In this document: piece by piece, positions 1 through 10,939 of the stretch
How positions within the stretch are numbered: the stretch's first letter is position 1
How the letters are laid out: every line of letters begins with the position of its first letter
Source of the DNA: Dichotomocladium elegans
Taxonomy: Eukaryota > Mucoromycota > Mucoromycetes > Mucorales > Lichtheimiaceae
DNA: 64,000 nt
Assembly: GCA_025716815.1 (NCBI GenBank)
Contig: JAIXMN010000027.1
Coordinates: 433,533 to 497,532 of the forward strand
Direction: 5' to 3'
Made by a program: the position numbers and the translations under genes
The notes under the pieces: generated by a model
The model's database searches: none
What the model saw: only the letters and a program-made list of their open reading frames with translations
Told to the model about the DNA's origin: nothing

Positions 1-2399
1 CCGATTTTGATAATGCGGTATACCTGCCCATTCCGAGCAACAAATTTATCCTTGTGTTTGATGAGCAAGTCCCGGTACATGGGTGGCCATTGGTCCTCTG
101 GACGTGCGAAGAATTTTGGCCAGTCGGATTATTGTATGGATTTGACGGCATACAAATATTCGGGTTCAAGATCGTTTTCCTCAGTACTGCAGGCAGGACC
201 ATCGCGTCGGGAGAGTAAATCCGGAACATGGTTGTCTTTGCCCGGCTTGTAAACTATCTCTGGGTCGTAGAGCTCTATCTCCGCAATCCATCGAGTGAGG
301 CGTGGGGTAGGCTTACTCTGCGTTCAGTAGTACTTAAGCGGCATGTGGTCTGTGTACACCGTGTACGTTCGTCCTTTGATAAAACACCGCCAGGTGCAGA
401 GTGCGTGAAGTATGGCGAGTAGTTCCCACTCTTGTGCCGGATAATTGCGCTCAGTTGCTGATAGCTTCTTTGATTCAAAGGCAAGTGGGTGCATGGATCC
501 GTCGGGTCCTTTTTGTAGGAGCACGGCGCCAATTCCAAAATCTGAAGCGTCAGTTTCGATTATGTATGGTAAATTCGTGTTTGGTGGTGCCAAAAGAGGG
601 GCGTTACGCATGCGGGCCTTAATTTCATCAAACGCTTGCTGACACTCCGGGGTCCAACTAATTTCTCTCTTTTTCGCTCTGGTACCTTTAGTTAAATCCT
701 TCATAGGTGCGGCAATTGCTGCAAAGTTACGAATAAACCGCCAGTAATGTGAGGCGAGTCCGATGAATTGACGCACTTCCTGCACGTTGGTCGGCTGAGG
801 CCAGTCTTGGATTGCTTTAACCTTGCTTGGCGAGGGTGAAATGCCCCGAGCCTCTACCTGAAAGCCAACAAATTCTAGTTTGGTCTTATTGAATTCGCAC
901 TTCTTGAGATTGGCAATCAGTTTGGCAGAGCGGAGACGTTCTAAAACCTGACGAACATGCGTGTAGTGCTCCTCTGCCGTCTTGCTGTAGACAAGAATGT
1001 CATCCAGATAAACCATGGCAAAGTCGTCCAGATAATCATGTAACACCGAGTTCATTAACTTTTGAAAAGTGGGTGGTGCATTTGTCAAACCGAACGGCAA
1101 TACCAAGAATTCGTATGAGCCGTAACGCGTGTTAAACGCCGTCTTAGGGATGTCTTCCTCTCTGATGCGTACTTGGTGATATCCGCTTTTCAGATCGATG
1201 CTGCTAAAATACTTGGCGCCTCCCAGTTGCTCGAGACACTCGTCAATAAGGGGCAAGGGATGCGTATTCCGTTTTGTTACTCTATTAATCGCATGATAGT
1301 CGACGCACATGTGCATTTCGCCGTTTTTCTTGCGGACGAATAGTACTGGGGCGCCCCATGGTGACACGCTCGGTCGGATTAGGCGTAGATCCAGAAGCTC
1401 ATTCAACTGTTTTCGTAATTCCGCCAGCTCCAATGGACTCATCTTAAAAGGCGGTCTTGACAGTGGAGCAGCGTTTCCTGTTTCAATAACATGTTCCACG
1501 TCGCGCTCTGGAGGCAGATCGGGCAACCTATCCTGGAATACATCACGGAACTCACTCAACAAAGATGCAAACTCGTCGTTGTTGGCAAGACTAGGTTCGT
1601 GTCGGTCCGGGTGAACGTAACATAAAAACATTTCAGAGAAGCGATGATCCCGCTCCCAGCATTGTACTTGTCGATCGGATATCAGGTATGCGAGTTCAGG
1701 GATCTCTCGCTGGTGTTGTGGCCAGAGGATGTATGTTTTATCATCTGCATTGATACGCCAAGTGTCGAGATCCCAATCCGGCAAAGGGTTCACCTGCTTC
1801 AGCCAGTCCCGACCCAAAATAATGTCGAACTTGGTGTCGAGAACGTATGCATCGATGGTGTGGTAGTATCCTTGAGCATTGATAGGCAGTGTCACTTGCA
1901 TGGATATGTCGAGGACATGACCACCTGCGGTTTTGACTTGGCGTCCAGCTACCTGTCGTGTCGGCAAAGTATCTAGGACGTGTGGAGCGGCATATGTGCC
2001 AGTAGCACCCGAGTCGATGAGAACATCAACCGGGCGACCAGCGCAGGTCATTGAATACAGTGGCAAGTCAGTAGTCTTTATTGACATCAATGATTCTAGA
2101 TACTGTTTGTCTTTCTCCAGCTGGTGTTGTAGTTCTTCATCCTGGGCTTCCGGTACGTCAATCTGGATGTTCTCAATGGGTTCGTGGTTGGCCGAAACGG
2201 TGGTGTCATTGGTCACAAGGTTTAGGGATTGTTGCTGTGTTTTTTGGCGCAGAGGGGCTCCCTTTAATCCCCCTGCGCTTGGCCTTTTGGGTGACCGTGG
2301 AATTTGGGTTGTTGCGAATATCTGGTCGATTGGCGGTTCTCTGGGGTTGCCGAGGGGCATTCGCATGCCAAATGGCCCATCCCACCACAGTTGTAACAC
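1..2399 (-). pseudogene. Pol of gypsy element 1 (protease-RT-RNase H), broken by stops
   Basis: The frame is open for 691 codons from 2399 to 324. The protease motif LIDSGATG is near residue 128. Reverse transcriptase includes FSSIDLKSGYHQV and the catalytic YLDD. RNase H begins near residue 610 (ETDASDFGIGAVL) and breaks off just after YTDHMPLKYY. A TGA at 324-326 interrupts it; past this codon the same frame again reads as RNase H/connection sequence (RLTRWIAEIELYD, VPDLLSRR) to a second in-frame stop, TAA at 129-131, and then onward to the edge. The first stop is consistent with a CGA to TGA transition. Integrase is not in the window. Confidence 0.85.
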
Positions 2400-3346
2400 T
2401 GTTTTGTGTCGATAAACCCACGAGACTCTCGGCCTTTCCTATTAGCACGGCCATGGCCAGATGAGTTCCCTTGGTTATTGGCTCCTCGACGGAAACGAAT
2501 GGCGTCCAAGTCCATAGGTGCTACACCATTGCTTCCTAAGTACTCTGGGATTCCTGCGCTTTGATTGTACTGGGCCGCCGGTTGACCATACACTTGGTGG
2601 GTCTGGATTGTTGGATCATATTCAGCAAGCTGGGCACTTTCATACGCCAGAGCAATGCGAATGGCGTCAGTAGATGTCGACGGGAGCTGGGTACGCACAT
2701 GCAGACAGACATCGCGTTGTAGTCTGCGGACAAAACGGTCCAAGGCTTCGTCGTCTGTCATGGATGGTAGGGACACGCAGATGCTTTGGAACTGTGATAC
2801 ATAGGGAGACACTGAACCCGTCTGTACCATCATAGCCAGTCGATCATGGGCGAGTTGCGATGCATTAACTGGGCTGAAGGTTGTGATCATTCGCTTTTTG
2901 AAATCGACCCAGTTAGCCAAGTCTTGGCCAAATTGTTCTTGATGCTGCCACCATCGCTCTGCGTCACCACGGAGAAGAGTTTTTGCATAGTCGGAATACT
3001 GATACTCCTCCATGTTCGACATGCCGAGGTATCTTTCGACGGAGCATAGCCAACTCTGGACCACATCTAGGGAACGATCACCACTATACGTGTCGGGTTC
3101 ACATACTCGCGCCGAGAAACCTCGTGATTCGCTCTTTTTGAGGAGTTTTGTTAACGCTTCGAGCATTGCGAGCATCGTGGGATCGTTGTTGTTGCCGCTC
3201 ATATCTGTGTTTTCTTTGGTAGATCTTGATTCTTGGGTGGTTGCTGACTGTACTTCTTCGTCCGAGTCGTTATTTAGTAGTGGATCGCGGAAGGTATTGA
3301 ATGCAGATGTACTATAATCAGGATTGTTTTTAGAGGTATTATACAT
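2264..3346 (-). CDS. Gag polyprotein of gypsy element 1 (360 aa)
   Basis: Capsid/nucleocapsid protein of the retrotransposon. The ATG at 3346 lies directly inside the primer-binding site. A retrotransposon-gag region occupies about residues 80-240 (motif QSWLCSVERYLG onward). A CCHC zinc knuckle (CYNCGGMGHLACEC) sits near residues 317-330. The frame is open to its stop at 2264 and overlaps the pol frame by about 135 bases, so pol is probably made by -1 frameshifting inside that overlap. Gag looks undamaged although pol is broken. Confidence 0.85.
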   Translation of the reverse strand: MYNTSKNNPDYSTSAFNTFRDPLLNNDSDEEVQSATTQESRSTKENTDMSGNNNDPTMLAMLEALTKLLKKSESRGFSARVCEPDTYSGDRSLDVVQSWLCSVERYLGMSNMEEYQYSDYAKTLLRGDAERWWQHQEQFGQDLANWVDFKKRMITTFSPVNASQLAHDRLAMMVQTGSVSPYVSQFQSICVSLPSMTDDEALDRFVRRLQRDVCLHVRTQLPSTSTDAIRIALAYESAQLAEYDPTIQTHQVYGQPAAQYNQSAGIPEYLGSNGVAPMDLDAIRFRRGANNQGNSSGHGRANRKGRESRGFIDTKQCYNCGGMGHLACECPSATPENRQSTRYSQQPKFHGHPKGQAQGD

Positions 3347-3357
3347 CAGCTACCAAT

Positions 3358-3610
3358 TGTCGACTTTTTGGCGGATATATCCGTGGCCAGTAGGGACGTT
3401 TAGGATGCAAGGATGATAATAAAAGAATACTTCTTCCCTGCCTTTATTGCTAGCTATGTGTTGGGTATTTATATATTTTTCTAATCTGTGATAATCGATG
3501 AGGCGTCGCAGCAGAGGATGCCGCAGTAGTCGAAGTGTCGCAGCATTCTAGTCACGAAGTGCTGCGGCGTCGTGAGCCTTCTAATTTGTTGGGAATTTTG
3601 TGCGACGACA
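3358..3610 (-). repeat. Putative 5' LTR of gypsy element 1 (253 bp)
   Basis: Boundaries are inferred: on the plus strand the segment begins TGTCG and ends CGACA, a 5-bp terminal inverted repeat of TG...CA type. Read on the minus strand it has a TATA-like stretch (about 3464-3482) followed by an AATAAA (about 3440-3450), the usual U3-R-U5 order. Just inside it, minus strand 3357-3350, is TTGGTAGC, which matches the start of a primer-binding site for an initiator-Met-type tRNA 3' end (...GCTACCA). The second LTR is outside the window, so the ends cannot be confirmed by comparison. Confidence 0.6.
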
Positions 3611-4436
3611 TATTGTTGTAGTACAGTCCAGTCGATTATTTTAATCACCGGCTACATGACCATTACCGCGGAGCATAGCACTTTTTAGACAAAGTCCGAA
3701 TGACAATGGTTGCTAAACATGAGTCATCAGTAGCAATCTTGACAGCATTGCACTCATTTCTTACAAGTCAATACAGTATAAATAATGGGACATTTATCGT
3801 AATAAAACATGATCATATATTGTCCGGACGACTATCTGTGTGGTTCTATCTCTCCGTGGTTATCTCTTCGTGGTTATTCTCTCAGTGGACGTCGTCATAC
3901 CTTTTTCATAATAACCAAGGAGTGGCCCTCGTGATTCGGGATAAGGTGTCATCATGTATGGTTCCAGAGGAAAAGCCAAATCTATTTGCAAAACATCCTA
4001 GCCCCTTTTAAAACGCCTTGGTACTTAGCTCAATTTGGAAGGCGCTAACTCTATATATGGAAGGTCCTTACCCTTTACTTGCTATCATTGAACCGTTTGC
4101 TTTTACGTTTTGGATGTTGGTTTGCTCATTCTGGGAAATGTGTCTGTGGAGGGGGTTTTTTGGTGGTTGTCATTTTTAGTTTTATTTGCAGTGGATTTTT
4201 TTTGGATGAGCACAGTTGATGGAGTACATTGATCTTTGTGGGGGTGGCGGGGAGTTTTGGAGGAGTTTGCTTAGAAAAATGGTTGTGTGGAAACAGTAAA
4301 GAGGTTCATGGAATGGGTGACACTACAGAAGTAGAAAGGGAAAAGTTTTCATTTGTTTGTGTGGTCGGGGTGCCCTGCCCTGATTCGCTCAAGTATGCAA
4401 GGTACTTGGCTTGATGTTCCGACGTAACTTACAAAA
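3611..4436. other. Intergenic stretch with one Harbinger shard
   Basis: Apart from the Harbinger fragment at 3891-3996 I see no coding signal or RNA gene here. The stretch is T/G-rich around 4100-4260 (long runs of G and T) and separates the gypsy LTR from the Helitron fragment. Confidence 0.5.
3891..3996 (-). pseudogene. Fragment of a PIF/Harbinger transposase gene
   Basis: This roughly 105-bp segment is nearly identical to 17726-17835 inside the Harbinger element described below: both contain GGAGTGGCCCTCGTGATTCG and the following bases to GCAAAACAT, with only a few differences. It covers part of the third exon of that transposase plus the first bases of the adjacent intron, so it derives from DNA rather than from spliced mRNA. 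No terminal inverted repeat is seen at its edges. Confidence 0.8.
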
Positions 4437-5283
4437 ATGATAACCACTAAGCTGGGCTGGCAAATTGTTGTGACAAGCTTCGAGGACCTACTCGCGAATG
4501 GGGTTGGTGCTCCACACCCAACCTTCCAGGCTGCTGCTCTTGCAAGAGGTTACTTGGAATCTGACGACGAGTGGGAACAGTGTATGGCGGAGGCATCACT
4601 TATTGCTTCTGCGGCATCCTTGCGCGCGCTTTTTGTCTGCATACAGGATTTTCAAGAAGAACTTTGCCACAAATTTTAGTTGTTCATATAGACAGTCTAG
4701 GTTTTTCGTTTTTTTTTGCTTCAAATTCGAATACAAATTTTAGTATTTCGTTGCTACCCTTTTGTCAAATTAAAAGGCAATAGCAGCAAGAACATTTCAA
4801 TCAAGGCTATAGATGAGTCTTCCTTCTCCTCTTTTTACACCAGAATAGTTTTGGGAGGCCAACCATTTATGTCTCATTCTAATTTCGAAGGAAGAAGAGA
4901 AACGAAATACTAAAATTTGTATTCGATTTTGAAGCAAAAAAAAACGAAAAACCTAGACTGTCTATATGAACAACTAAAATTTGTGGCAAAGTTCTTCTTG
5001 AAAATCCTGTATTGATCCACAGCTCTCCTGCTGACCTGTTGCAGCTCTGGAACAACCACTGTGAACGAATGGCGGACAATTACTTCTTCGAGTTCCAATG
5101 GATCCGTAATATGCCCAGTGAGCAGAACTTGCAGCAACAAGACGTGGATATCATCTACCAATGCACGCTTGGCGCCATTGACTCAATCATGCAGGCATCA
5201 GGCCGCCGCCTCTTGGATTTTCCGACCCTGCCCCAGGAGTCCCGAGATACCCTCAAAGATCCGTGTCACCAGCTCAAGTCCTA
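4437..5283 (+). pseudogene. Helitron helicase (Pif1-like) C-terminal fragment, split by a MITE
   Basis: Two pieces, 4437-4641 and 5012-5283, read like consecutive parts of the Rep/helicase encoded by Helitrons: the region with FEDLLANGVGAPHPTFQAA, then the ALARGYLESDDEWEQCM segment and SLRALFVCI, and after the interruption a segment with LLQLWNNHCERMADNY. These resemble the conserved stretch between helicase motifs in fungal Helitrons. The 366-bp insert at 4644-5009 breaks the frame. No helicase Walker motifs, Rep domain or Helitron ends are visible, so this is a truncated relic. Assignment rests on remembered family pattern, not a search. Confidence 0.65.
4644..5009. mobile_element. MITE-A copy 1, 366 bp, TA target duplication
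   Basis: Non-coding element with terminal inverted repeats of about 105 bp. The left end starts CAGGATTTTCAAGAAGAACT and the right end is its reverse complement ending ...AAAATCCTG. Both ends are flanked by TA (4642-4643 and 5010-5011), the duplication made by Tc1/mariner/pogo transposases. It interrupts the Helitron helicase fragment. A second copy, itself split, lies at 21717-25644. No transposase of this family was recognised in the window, so it would be mobilised in trans. Confidence 0.9.
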
Positions 5284-5492
5284 ATCAATGCCGAGTGCAC
5301 GCAATATGATCAGTAGGGGGATTCACGATTAGAACATTTTCGTAAAACATTTTCGTACAGCATTTTCGTAAAATTATTTAAATAACGCTTAAATATTATT
5401 CGCTGATAGCTCCACACCGTTATTTTTGAATGGCTTGAAATCGATCCCATATACCAATCATTTATCTTCCTTTCAACACTCCATCTTAAAAG

Positions 5493-6695
5493 ATGCCAAA
5501 CTCTTCGAAACGCGTACGAGCACTCAATGCGATTAAGAAGTCAACCCGACAAACAGTGGAACATGTTTTAGAAAGCTCTTACGATGATGAGATCACCGAA
5601 TCTGCTGTCAATCATATTTATTTTCTCGGTTCATTGCAGCAGGAGATCATAGCACATCGTCATCTGGAGTCCGGCACACTTGTTGCTCATAAGAGAGTCA
5701 CTTATGAGCAACTTATGTCCTGTAGTGCACTAGACTTTCGAAAGAAAACTAGAATGAGCAAGAAGACTTTCAAGCTTGTCCTTGGTCTTGTCAAAAAGAA
5801 TGAGATCTTCGGAGGCGATAAGAAGACAGGGCCTAACCAGCTGGAGGTGTCCGTGCAGCTTGCCTGTGTGCTCAAAAGGTTCGGTCACGATGGGACTCTT
5901 GCTTCGATGTTCGGGTTGTCCCGCACTTATGGAATCAGCAAGGGTGCAGTAGCAACGTCGACGAAGCGAGTGTGTGCGGCCCTGGTTAATTTGGCTCCTC
6001 AATACCTGTATTGGCCATGTCAACAAGAACGCCGCGACATTGCCAGCCGTGTTTATTCCAAACACGGCTTCCCCGACAGCATAGGGTTTGTCGACAGGAC
6101 GCATATTGGCCTCTCGCAAGCACCAAAGAAGGATGGAGAAGACTTTTACAACAGAAAAGGATTCTACTCCTTCAATGTTCAGGTTGTTTGTGATGATGAG
6201 AAAGTCATCCGCTTTCTCCAGGTTGGCCGCCCCGGGTCGATGGCTGATTCGACAATATTTAAGTCATCGGCAATATATAGAAACGATGCAAATTTCCTCT
6301 CGGAGAACGAGTACCTTCTCGGTGACTCGGGATATGCGCTTGAGAAGGGACATATCCTTACCCCCTTCTGGAGCAATCAGATCTGCGATGACAGTGACAG
6401 CATGTTCAATAAACGCCATGCTGCTGCACGTGTCGTCGTGGAAAACACGATTGGCATCAAGAACCGCTGGAGAATGCTTAAACGGATCCATCGCCAATAC
6501 AACAAGCCAAACGATGGAATCGAGATAAGTATGCTTATCATTGCTTGTGCGGTATTGCACAATATTATGATCAAGACTGGGGACCACTGGCCAGTAATCT
6601 CGAACAAGGAGCATCCAGAGTCTTCCAGTGGTATACCTACTCTAGATGATAAAGCTTGGCGGGATCACATTAAAAACCTTGTCCTCACAAAATAA
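5493..6695 (+). CDS. PIF/Harbinger transposase (DDE_Tnp_4 type), element 1
   Basis: Uninterrupted 400-codon frame. The DDE nuclease signature is recognisable: first Asp in GFVDRTHIGL (about residue 198), second in LLGDSGYAL (about 268), Glu in RVVVENTIGIKNRW (about 317), followed by the usual ACAVLHNI segment near 350. Upstream is a helix-turn-helix-like region (KTFKLVLGLVKKNE onward). It is convergent with the accessory gene whose C-terminus lies at 6760-7073, the two-gene layout of PIF/Harbinger elements. The ATG at 5493 is the first in frame. Terminal inverted repeats for this element were not resolved. Confidence 0.85.
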   Translation: MPNSSKRVRALNAIKKSTRQTVEHVLESSYDDEITESAVNHIYFLGSLQQEIIAHRHLESGTLVAHKRVTYEQLMSCSALDFRKKTRMSKKTFKLVLGLVKKNEIFGGDKKTGPNQLEVSVQLACVLKRFGHDGTLASMFGLSRTYGISKGAVATSTKRVCAALVNLAPQYLYWPCQQERRDIASRVYSKHGFPDSIGFVDRTHIGLSQAPKKDGEDFYNRKGFYSFNVQVVCDDEKVIRFLQVGRPGSMADSTIFKSSAIYRNDANFLSENEYLLGDSGYALEKGHILTPFWSNQICDDSDSMFNKRHAAARVVVENTIGIKNRWRMLKRIHRQYNKPNDGIEISMLIIACAVLHNIMIKTGDHWPVISNKEHPESSSGIPTLDDKAWRDHIKNLVLTK

Positions 6696-7073
6696 AAGCA
6701 TTGCTATGAGCACTTATTTTTTTAATAATTCATTGATATGTCCCAAGATATCAAAATCATCAAGGAGGATGAGCTGTGAGGAGAGAATTCACAGCAAATT
6801 GTGTTTTCTCCATCTCTATCCTCTCTCTTTCAAGGATGTACTTTTGCTTGTCAAGATCAAGTCTCTCACGAGCGAGATCTTGCTCAACAGCAATCCTTCT
6901 TTCCTGCAAAGCATGAGCATCGGCCAGTAGCTGAAGCTTGGCTTTCTTATGCCTTCGAAGCTCGGCATTTCGGCTTACTGCACGTCGGTCACATATGTTA
7001 GTAAACCGATTAAGCGTTGCCGTAAAGCTTCGCTTCACTGGCGGTCGGCTCCCATCTTCATCTTCTTCCTCTT

Positions 7074-7470
7074 TGTGGTGTTTTCGTTGTTTTTTATAGT
7101 GGACAGTTAGAATACGATGAGACTCGTGGATGTCTTTTATTCGAATGAAATCGGAAATTAAGATCCTCCATCGCTACACATTTATCTACTATTTATATGA
7201 TTTATGGCAGAGGTCCTAATTAGGTCAACTGGCTACTCCGTCTTACACGGGTACTCGGAGATGGTAGCACTATTACAGATAAGGTGCTTGTGTGTGTATC
7301 GGTGACCTCTATCATACGTTATATGTCCTTGTTCCTTTCAGACCATCCTCACGTCGGTAAAACCTCATAAAAACCCAGTGGGAGAAAAATAGAGGGAAAA
7401 AGACTGTGGAAATGGATCTGGTTATAACGCGGCGTCATGGATCCTTCAATCCGTAATCACCTATGCGACA
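7074..7470 (-). repeat. 3' LTR of gypsy element 2
   Basis: Reads TGTCGCATAGG...ACACCACA on the minus strand. It contains a TATA-like ATATAAATAG and, further downstream, GAATAAAAG as a likely polyadenylation signal. It is preceded on the minus strand by a G-run polypurine tract. It matches the 5' LTR at 396 of 397 positions by eye. Confidence 0.95.
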
Positions 7471-7482
7471 TTACCCCCCTCC
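7471..7482 (-). promoter_or_regulatory. Polypurine tract of gypsy element 2
   Basis: Minus strand reads GGAGGGGGGTAA directly before the 3' LTR TGTCG, the position and composition expected for the plus-strand primer of reverse transcription. Confidence 0.75.
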
Positions 7483-7522
7483 AGATTGGAACAATCGGAA
7501 AATAGGAAGAGAGCATGGTCGA

Positions 7523-10500
7523 TTACGTGATATTGACTGGATTATAGCCGTCTTCTTTGGCTTCTCCTTGGTGGAGGATGTGATCGGCATTGTCGGATCG
7601 GGATCGTTTCTTGCGGGGTGAACTGTCCTTTTTAGGCGATAGCGTATTGGAAGGAATTGCATCAGCCTTTGATTCGTCTTTTCCTAGTCGGTGCCAGTAT
7701 TCGATGATAAAGCCAGGATCGGTGAACTTATCGGGTGTTAGCCATTGGTCGTCTTCAGCGCCATAGCCTTTCCATCATACTAAGTATTGTCGTTTTCCTG
7801 GTTGTCCTTTGTGTGCAACTATAGCTTGTACTTCGTATAATTCGTCTTGAGGGATAACTTCGTCTTGGTTAATAAGTTTCATCTCAGAGGGCGAATAGTC
7901 TCTAGGCATTAAAGCTCCTGTTTCATCTTGCAGCACGTAGGATCCTCCTTGTGTCTTGCGCAGTACTGTGTAAGGTCCTTCAAAAATGGGGGCCAGTTTG
8001 CTTCTTCGGTTCTGGACTCGCACCATCACGTGGCTCCGTTCCGGAAAATCAATCAAATGATATTTTTGGTCGAACTTTTTCTTTTGTTTACCGCCGTGTT
8101 CTTCCGCTCTTTGTTTCAAGGCAGGAAAGACAACGTCATGCATATACGCGGCACGTTCCATAAGTTCTTGGTGTGTCGACGCTCTGTTCTCAACGGCACC
8201 ATTACGTTGATAGTCCTTCATCTCATTAATTCGTCGAGCGAACATTAGTGAGAATGGCGAAGAACCTAACCTCTCAGAGATACGGCTATTGATTTCCAGT
8301 TGTGTGCTGGGAACGTAAAAGTCCCAGTCTTTACCTGCGCCTTCAATTTTCTTGCGAATAACACTCAGAGTCGTTTGTACCCAACGTTCGGCAATCCCAT
8401 TAGCGCGCGGGTGGTACGGTGTAGTAAGTCGATGGTCGATGCCTAGGCTGTTAATAAATTTCTTCATCTTGAAGTTCTTGAATTCGCTTCCATTGTCTGA
8501 TTGTATGATCTTAGGTAAACCGAAATCGCAGAATACAGATTTGAAGACTTCAACGATAGTATCAGCTGACTTGTCTGGTAATGCTCGCAGTATACAAAAA
8601 CGTGTGCATACATCGACAAAGACGATGATATAATTGTTGCCTTTGTTCGAAGTGCGGTGAAAATTGATCAAGTCAACTGCCCAGTGATCGCCTGGTAAGT
8701 AAGCATAAATTGGTCTCAAGGGATTGAAGCCTCGTTTGCCAATATTGTAGCGTTGACATTGAACACACGATTTGACATACTCTACGGCGTCTTGGAATAA
8801 ATTCGTCCAGTGGATACCATCGGCATGTAATGATCGTACAATATGTTCCGCTCCTTCGTGACCACCTGTCAAGTGTGCTTTCTCTAGCAAGGCAGGACGT
8901 TCCGTGTCTGGTGGACACATTGTATCTTGTGGAGACTCGTATGTTTTGACCAGGAATACTCGTTTGTTGGGCGTGTTTTTCTTTGCCGATCGAATTATGG
9001 CTGCATTACCCCCCTCCAGCTGTTCGTCAGGGGCGAACAAGCGCGAAAGGATATCTGGCAGCACATTCTCAATACCAGGCAAGTGTACAACGCGGAAATT
9101 GTAGTCGAGCAAAGTGTCTAACCAATTGATCATCATCGGATTAGCAATCTTCTGGGTGTGCAAGTAAGTAAGAGCCTTGTGGTCCGTATACAGAGTAAAA
9201 GGATTTCCCCATAAGTACTGGTGAAATTTCTGGAGTGCATAGATGATGGCTAGCAACTCTCGCTTCGTCGTGGAATAATTGCGTTCGGACTTGCTTAAAG
9301 AACGAGCCATAAACGATACATACTGCTTCTGGCCATCTTTCATCTGGAAGAGGACGGCACCAATCCCATAGTTCGAAGCGTCGGTAGCCACATAGAACGG
9401 TAATGAGAGATCTGGGTATCGCAAGAGGGTACGTTCAGCTAACAGAGCTTTCAGCTTTTTAAAGCATTTGTTATGCTCGTCAGTCCAGAGTTGATTCAGG
9501 GATCCAGCGGAACGTAACGCATCGAGTGGCGTACTGATCTCGGAAACCTTTGGAATATGGTCGCGGAAATAATTGATAATACCCATAAAACGCATTACAT
9601 CCTTGCCCGTCCGTGGTATAGGCCACTGTAGGACATTGGTAAGTTTTCGTTCATCAGGGGTAATACCACTCTGCGAGATACAGAATCCAAGTAAATAAAC
9701 CGATCGTTGTGCAAAATGGCATTTCGCGGGGTTGAGGAGCAGGTTGACATCAGTCAGCGCTTGGATAGCAAGCTGAACATGACGGGTGTGTTCGGCCATC
9801 GTTCGAGAATGGACCACAATATCGTCGGCGAAGGTTTGTACAAATGGCATATCTTTGTAAATGGATGACATCACTCTTTGGAACTTGGAAGATATCGGCT
9901 TCAAACCGAATGGACAACCTTGGAACATGTACTGGATTCCATTATGAGTGAATGTGGTCTTGTGCTGGTCTGCTTCATTGATCCGGAAACGATGAAATGC
10001 GCTCTTGAGATCTAATGTTGTGAATACAGCAGAACCACCCAAAGACGAAAAAATCTCATTAATCAATGGCAAAGGGTATCGATCGTCAGGAATATACTTA
10101 TTGATGTGGCGTGGATCAAGACATGGACGCTTTCCAGTCTTGTTACCATACTCATCCTTTTTGTCTGCCAAGGTGAGAGGACTGTTCCAGTTGGAATTCA
10201 CAGCAGCTTTAACAATAATGCCATCCGCCAGCCAACTTTTGACAGCATCATCAACAATGGGACGCATGGAATAAGGTAATGGATATTGTCTCTGATACGC
10301 GGATACACCTTCTGGAGTGTCGATGTAGATGACTGATTCGGGTATGGTGCAAAATGCATTCTTCGGGATATTCGCATTGGCCTTTATATAGGGCTCTAAC
10401 GCCTGTTTGAAAGCAATATATTCAGCAGGTGTACCAGCAGGAGAGTTGTTCGGCTCGGCCTTCTCTTCTTGCGGCACGACATTTTCATCCCTGCTTTCAT

Positions 10501-10939
10501 CGGTGTGATCGTCATCATCCCATCTTGTCGCAACGCCTGTCAAAGCGATACCAAGTCTTGGTAGTAAGTCCAATCCTATTATGACATCAGTGTCATCTTC
10601 GAGGTCCATGACTTCAAATGCATGCTTGATAATGCGCTGATTGTAGCGTATAATGAGAGGTTCGGTGATACCCATACGTGGTAAACGATCGTTCTTTCCC
10701 GCATATGAAATAAATCCAGAAGCTTTTTCTATAACCCAATTGTTTTTCAAACAAATTCTTTTATTGACAACTGAAATCTCTGCTCTGGTGTCCAGCAGAC
10801 CCAAGAGACGCTTATTCTGGATAAGGATAGGTGAAGTCAGTCGCAAAGAATTGTTTTGGGTATGCAACGTATATAAACGTATTTGCTTACCGGAGGAATG
10901 CTTTGCCAGCTCTAGACTGGCATCAGCGTTGAGATCCAT
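7523..10939 (-). pseudogene. Pol of gypsy element 2 (PR-RT-RH-IN-chromodomain) with a stop in the chromodomain
   Basis: Open for 1054 codons from ATG 10939 to TGA 7775-7777. The protease motif is LLDTRAE near residue 48, where the family has DTGA: the catalytic loop Gly is replaced by Arg. RT contains LGGSAVFTTLDLKSAFHRF and FADD. RNase H follows (VATDASNYGIGAVLF). Integrase has the HHCC zinc site (HLTGGHEG...CVQCQ) and DDE residues in AVDLINF, IIQSDNGSEF and NGIAERWVQ. After YLV the TGA replaces a basic residue; the same frame then continues WKGYGAEDDQWL... as a chromodomain to TAA at 7523-7525. The frame is -1 relative to gag with a 28-nt overlap. Confidence 0.9.

Larger units (their letters stand above)
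1..3610 (-). mobile_element. Ty3/gypsy retrotransposon 1, left end outside the window
   Basis: LTR retrotransposon read on the minus strand: putative 5' LTR (3358-3610), gag (2264-3346), then pol (2399 down to the window edge) in the -1 frame relative to gag. Domain order is zinc knuckle, aspartic protease, reverse transcriptase, RNase H, the order expected of Ty3/gypsy before the integrase, which would lie left of position 1. The pol frame carries two in-frame stops, so this copy is dead or needs another copy's proteins. The 3' LTR is not in the window, so age cannot be estimated from LTR divergence. Confidence 0.85.

Noticed and set aside
5320..5400. ATTTTCGTAAAACATTTTCGTA repeats as left terminal repeat of Harbinger element 1
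   Set aside because: No inverted partner was found between 15716 and 16020, so the element end cannot be set here.
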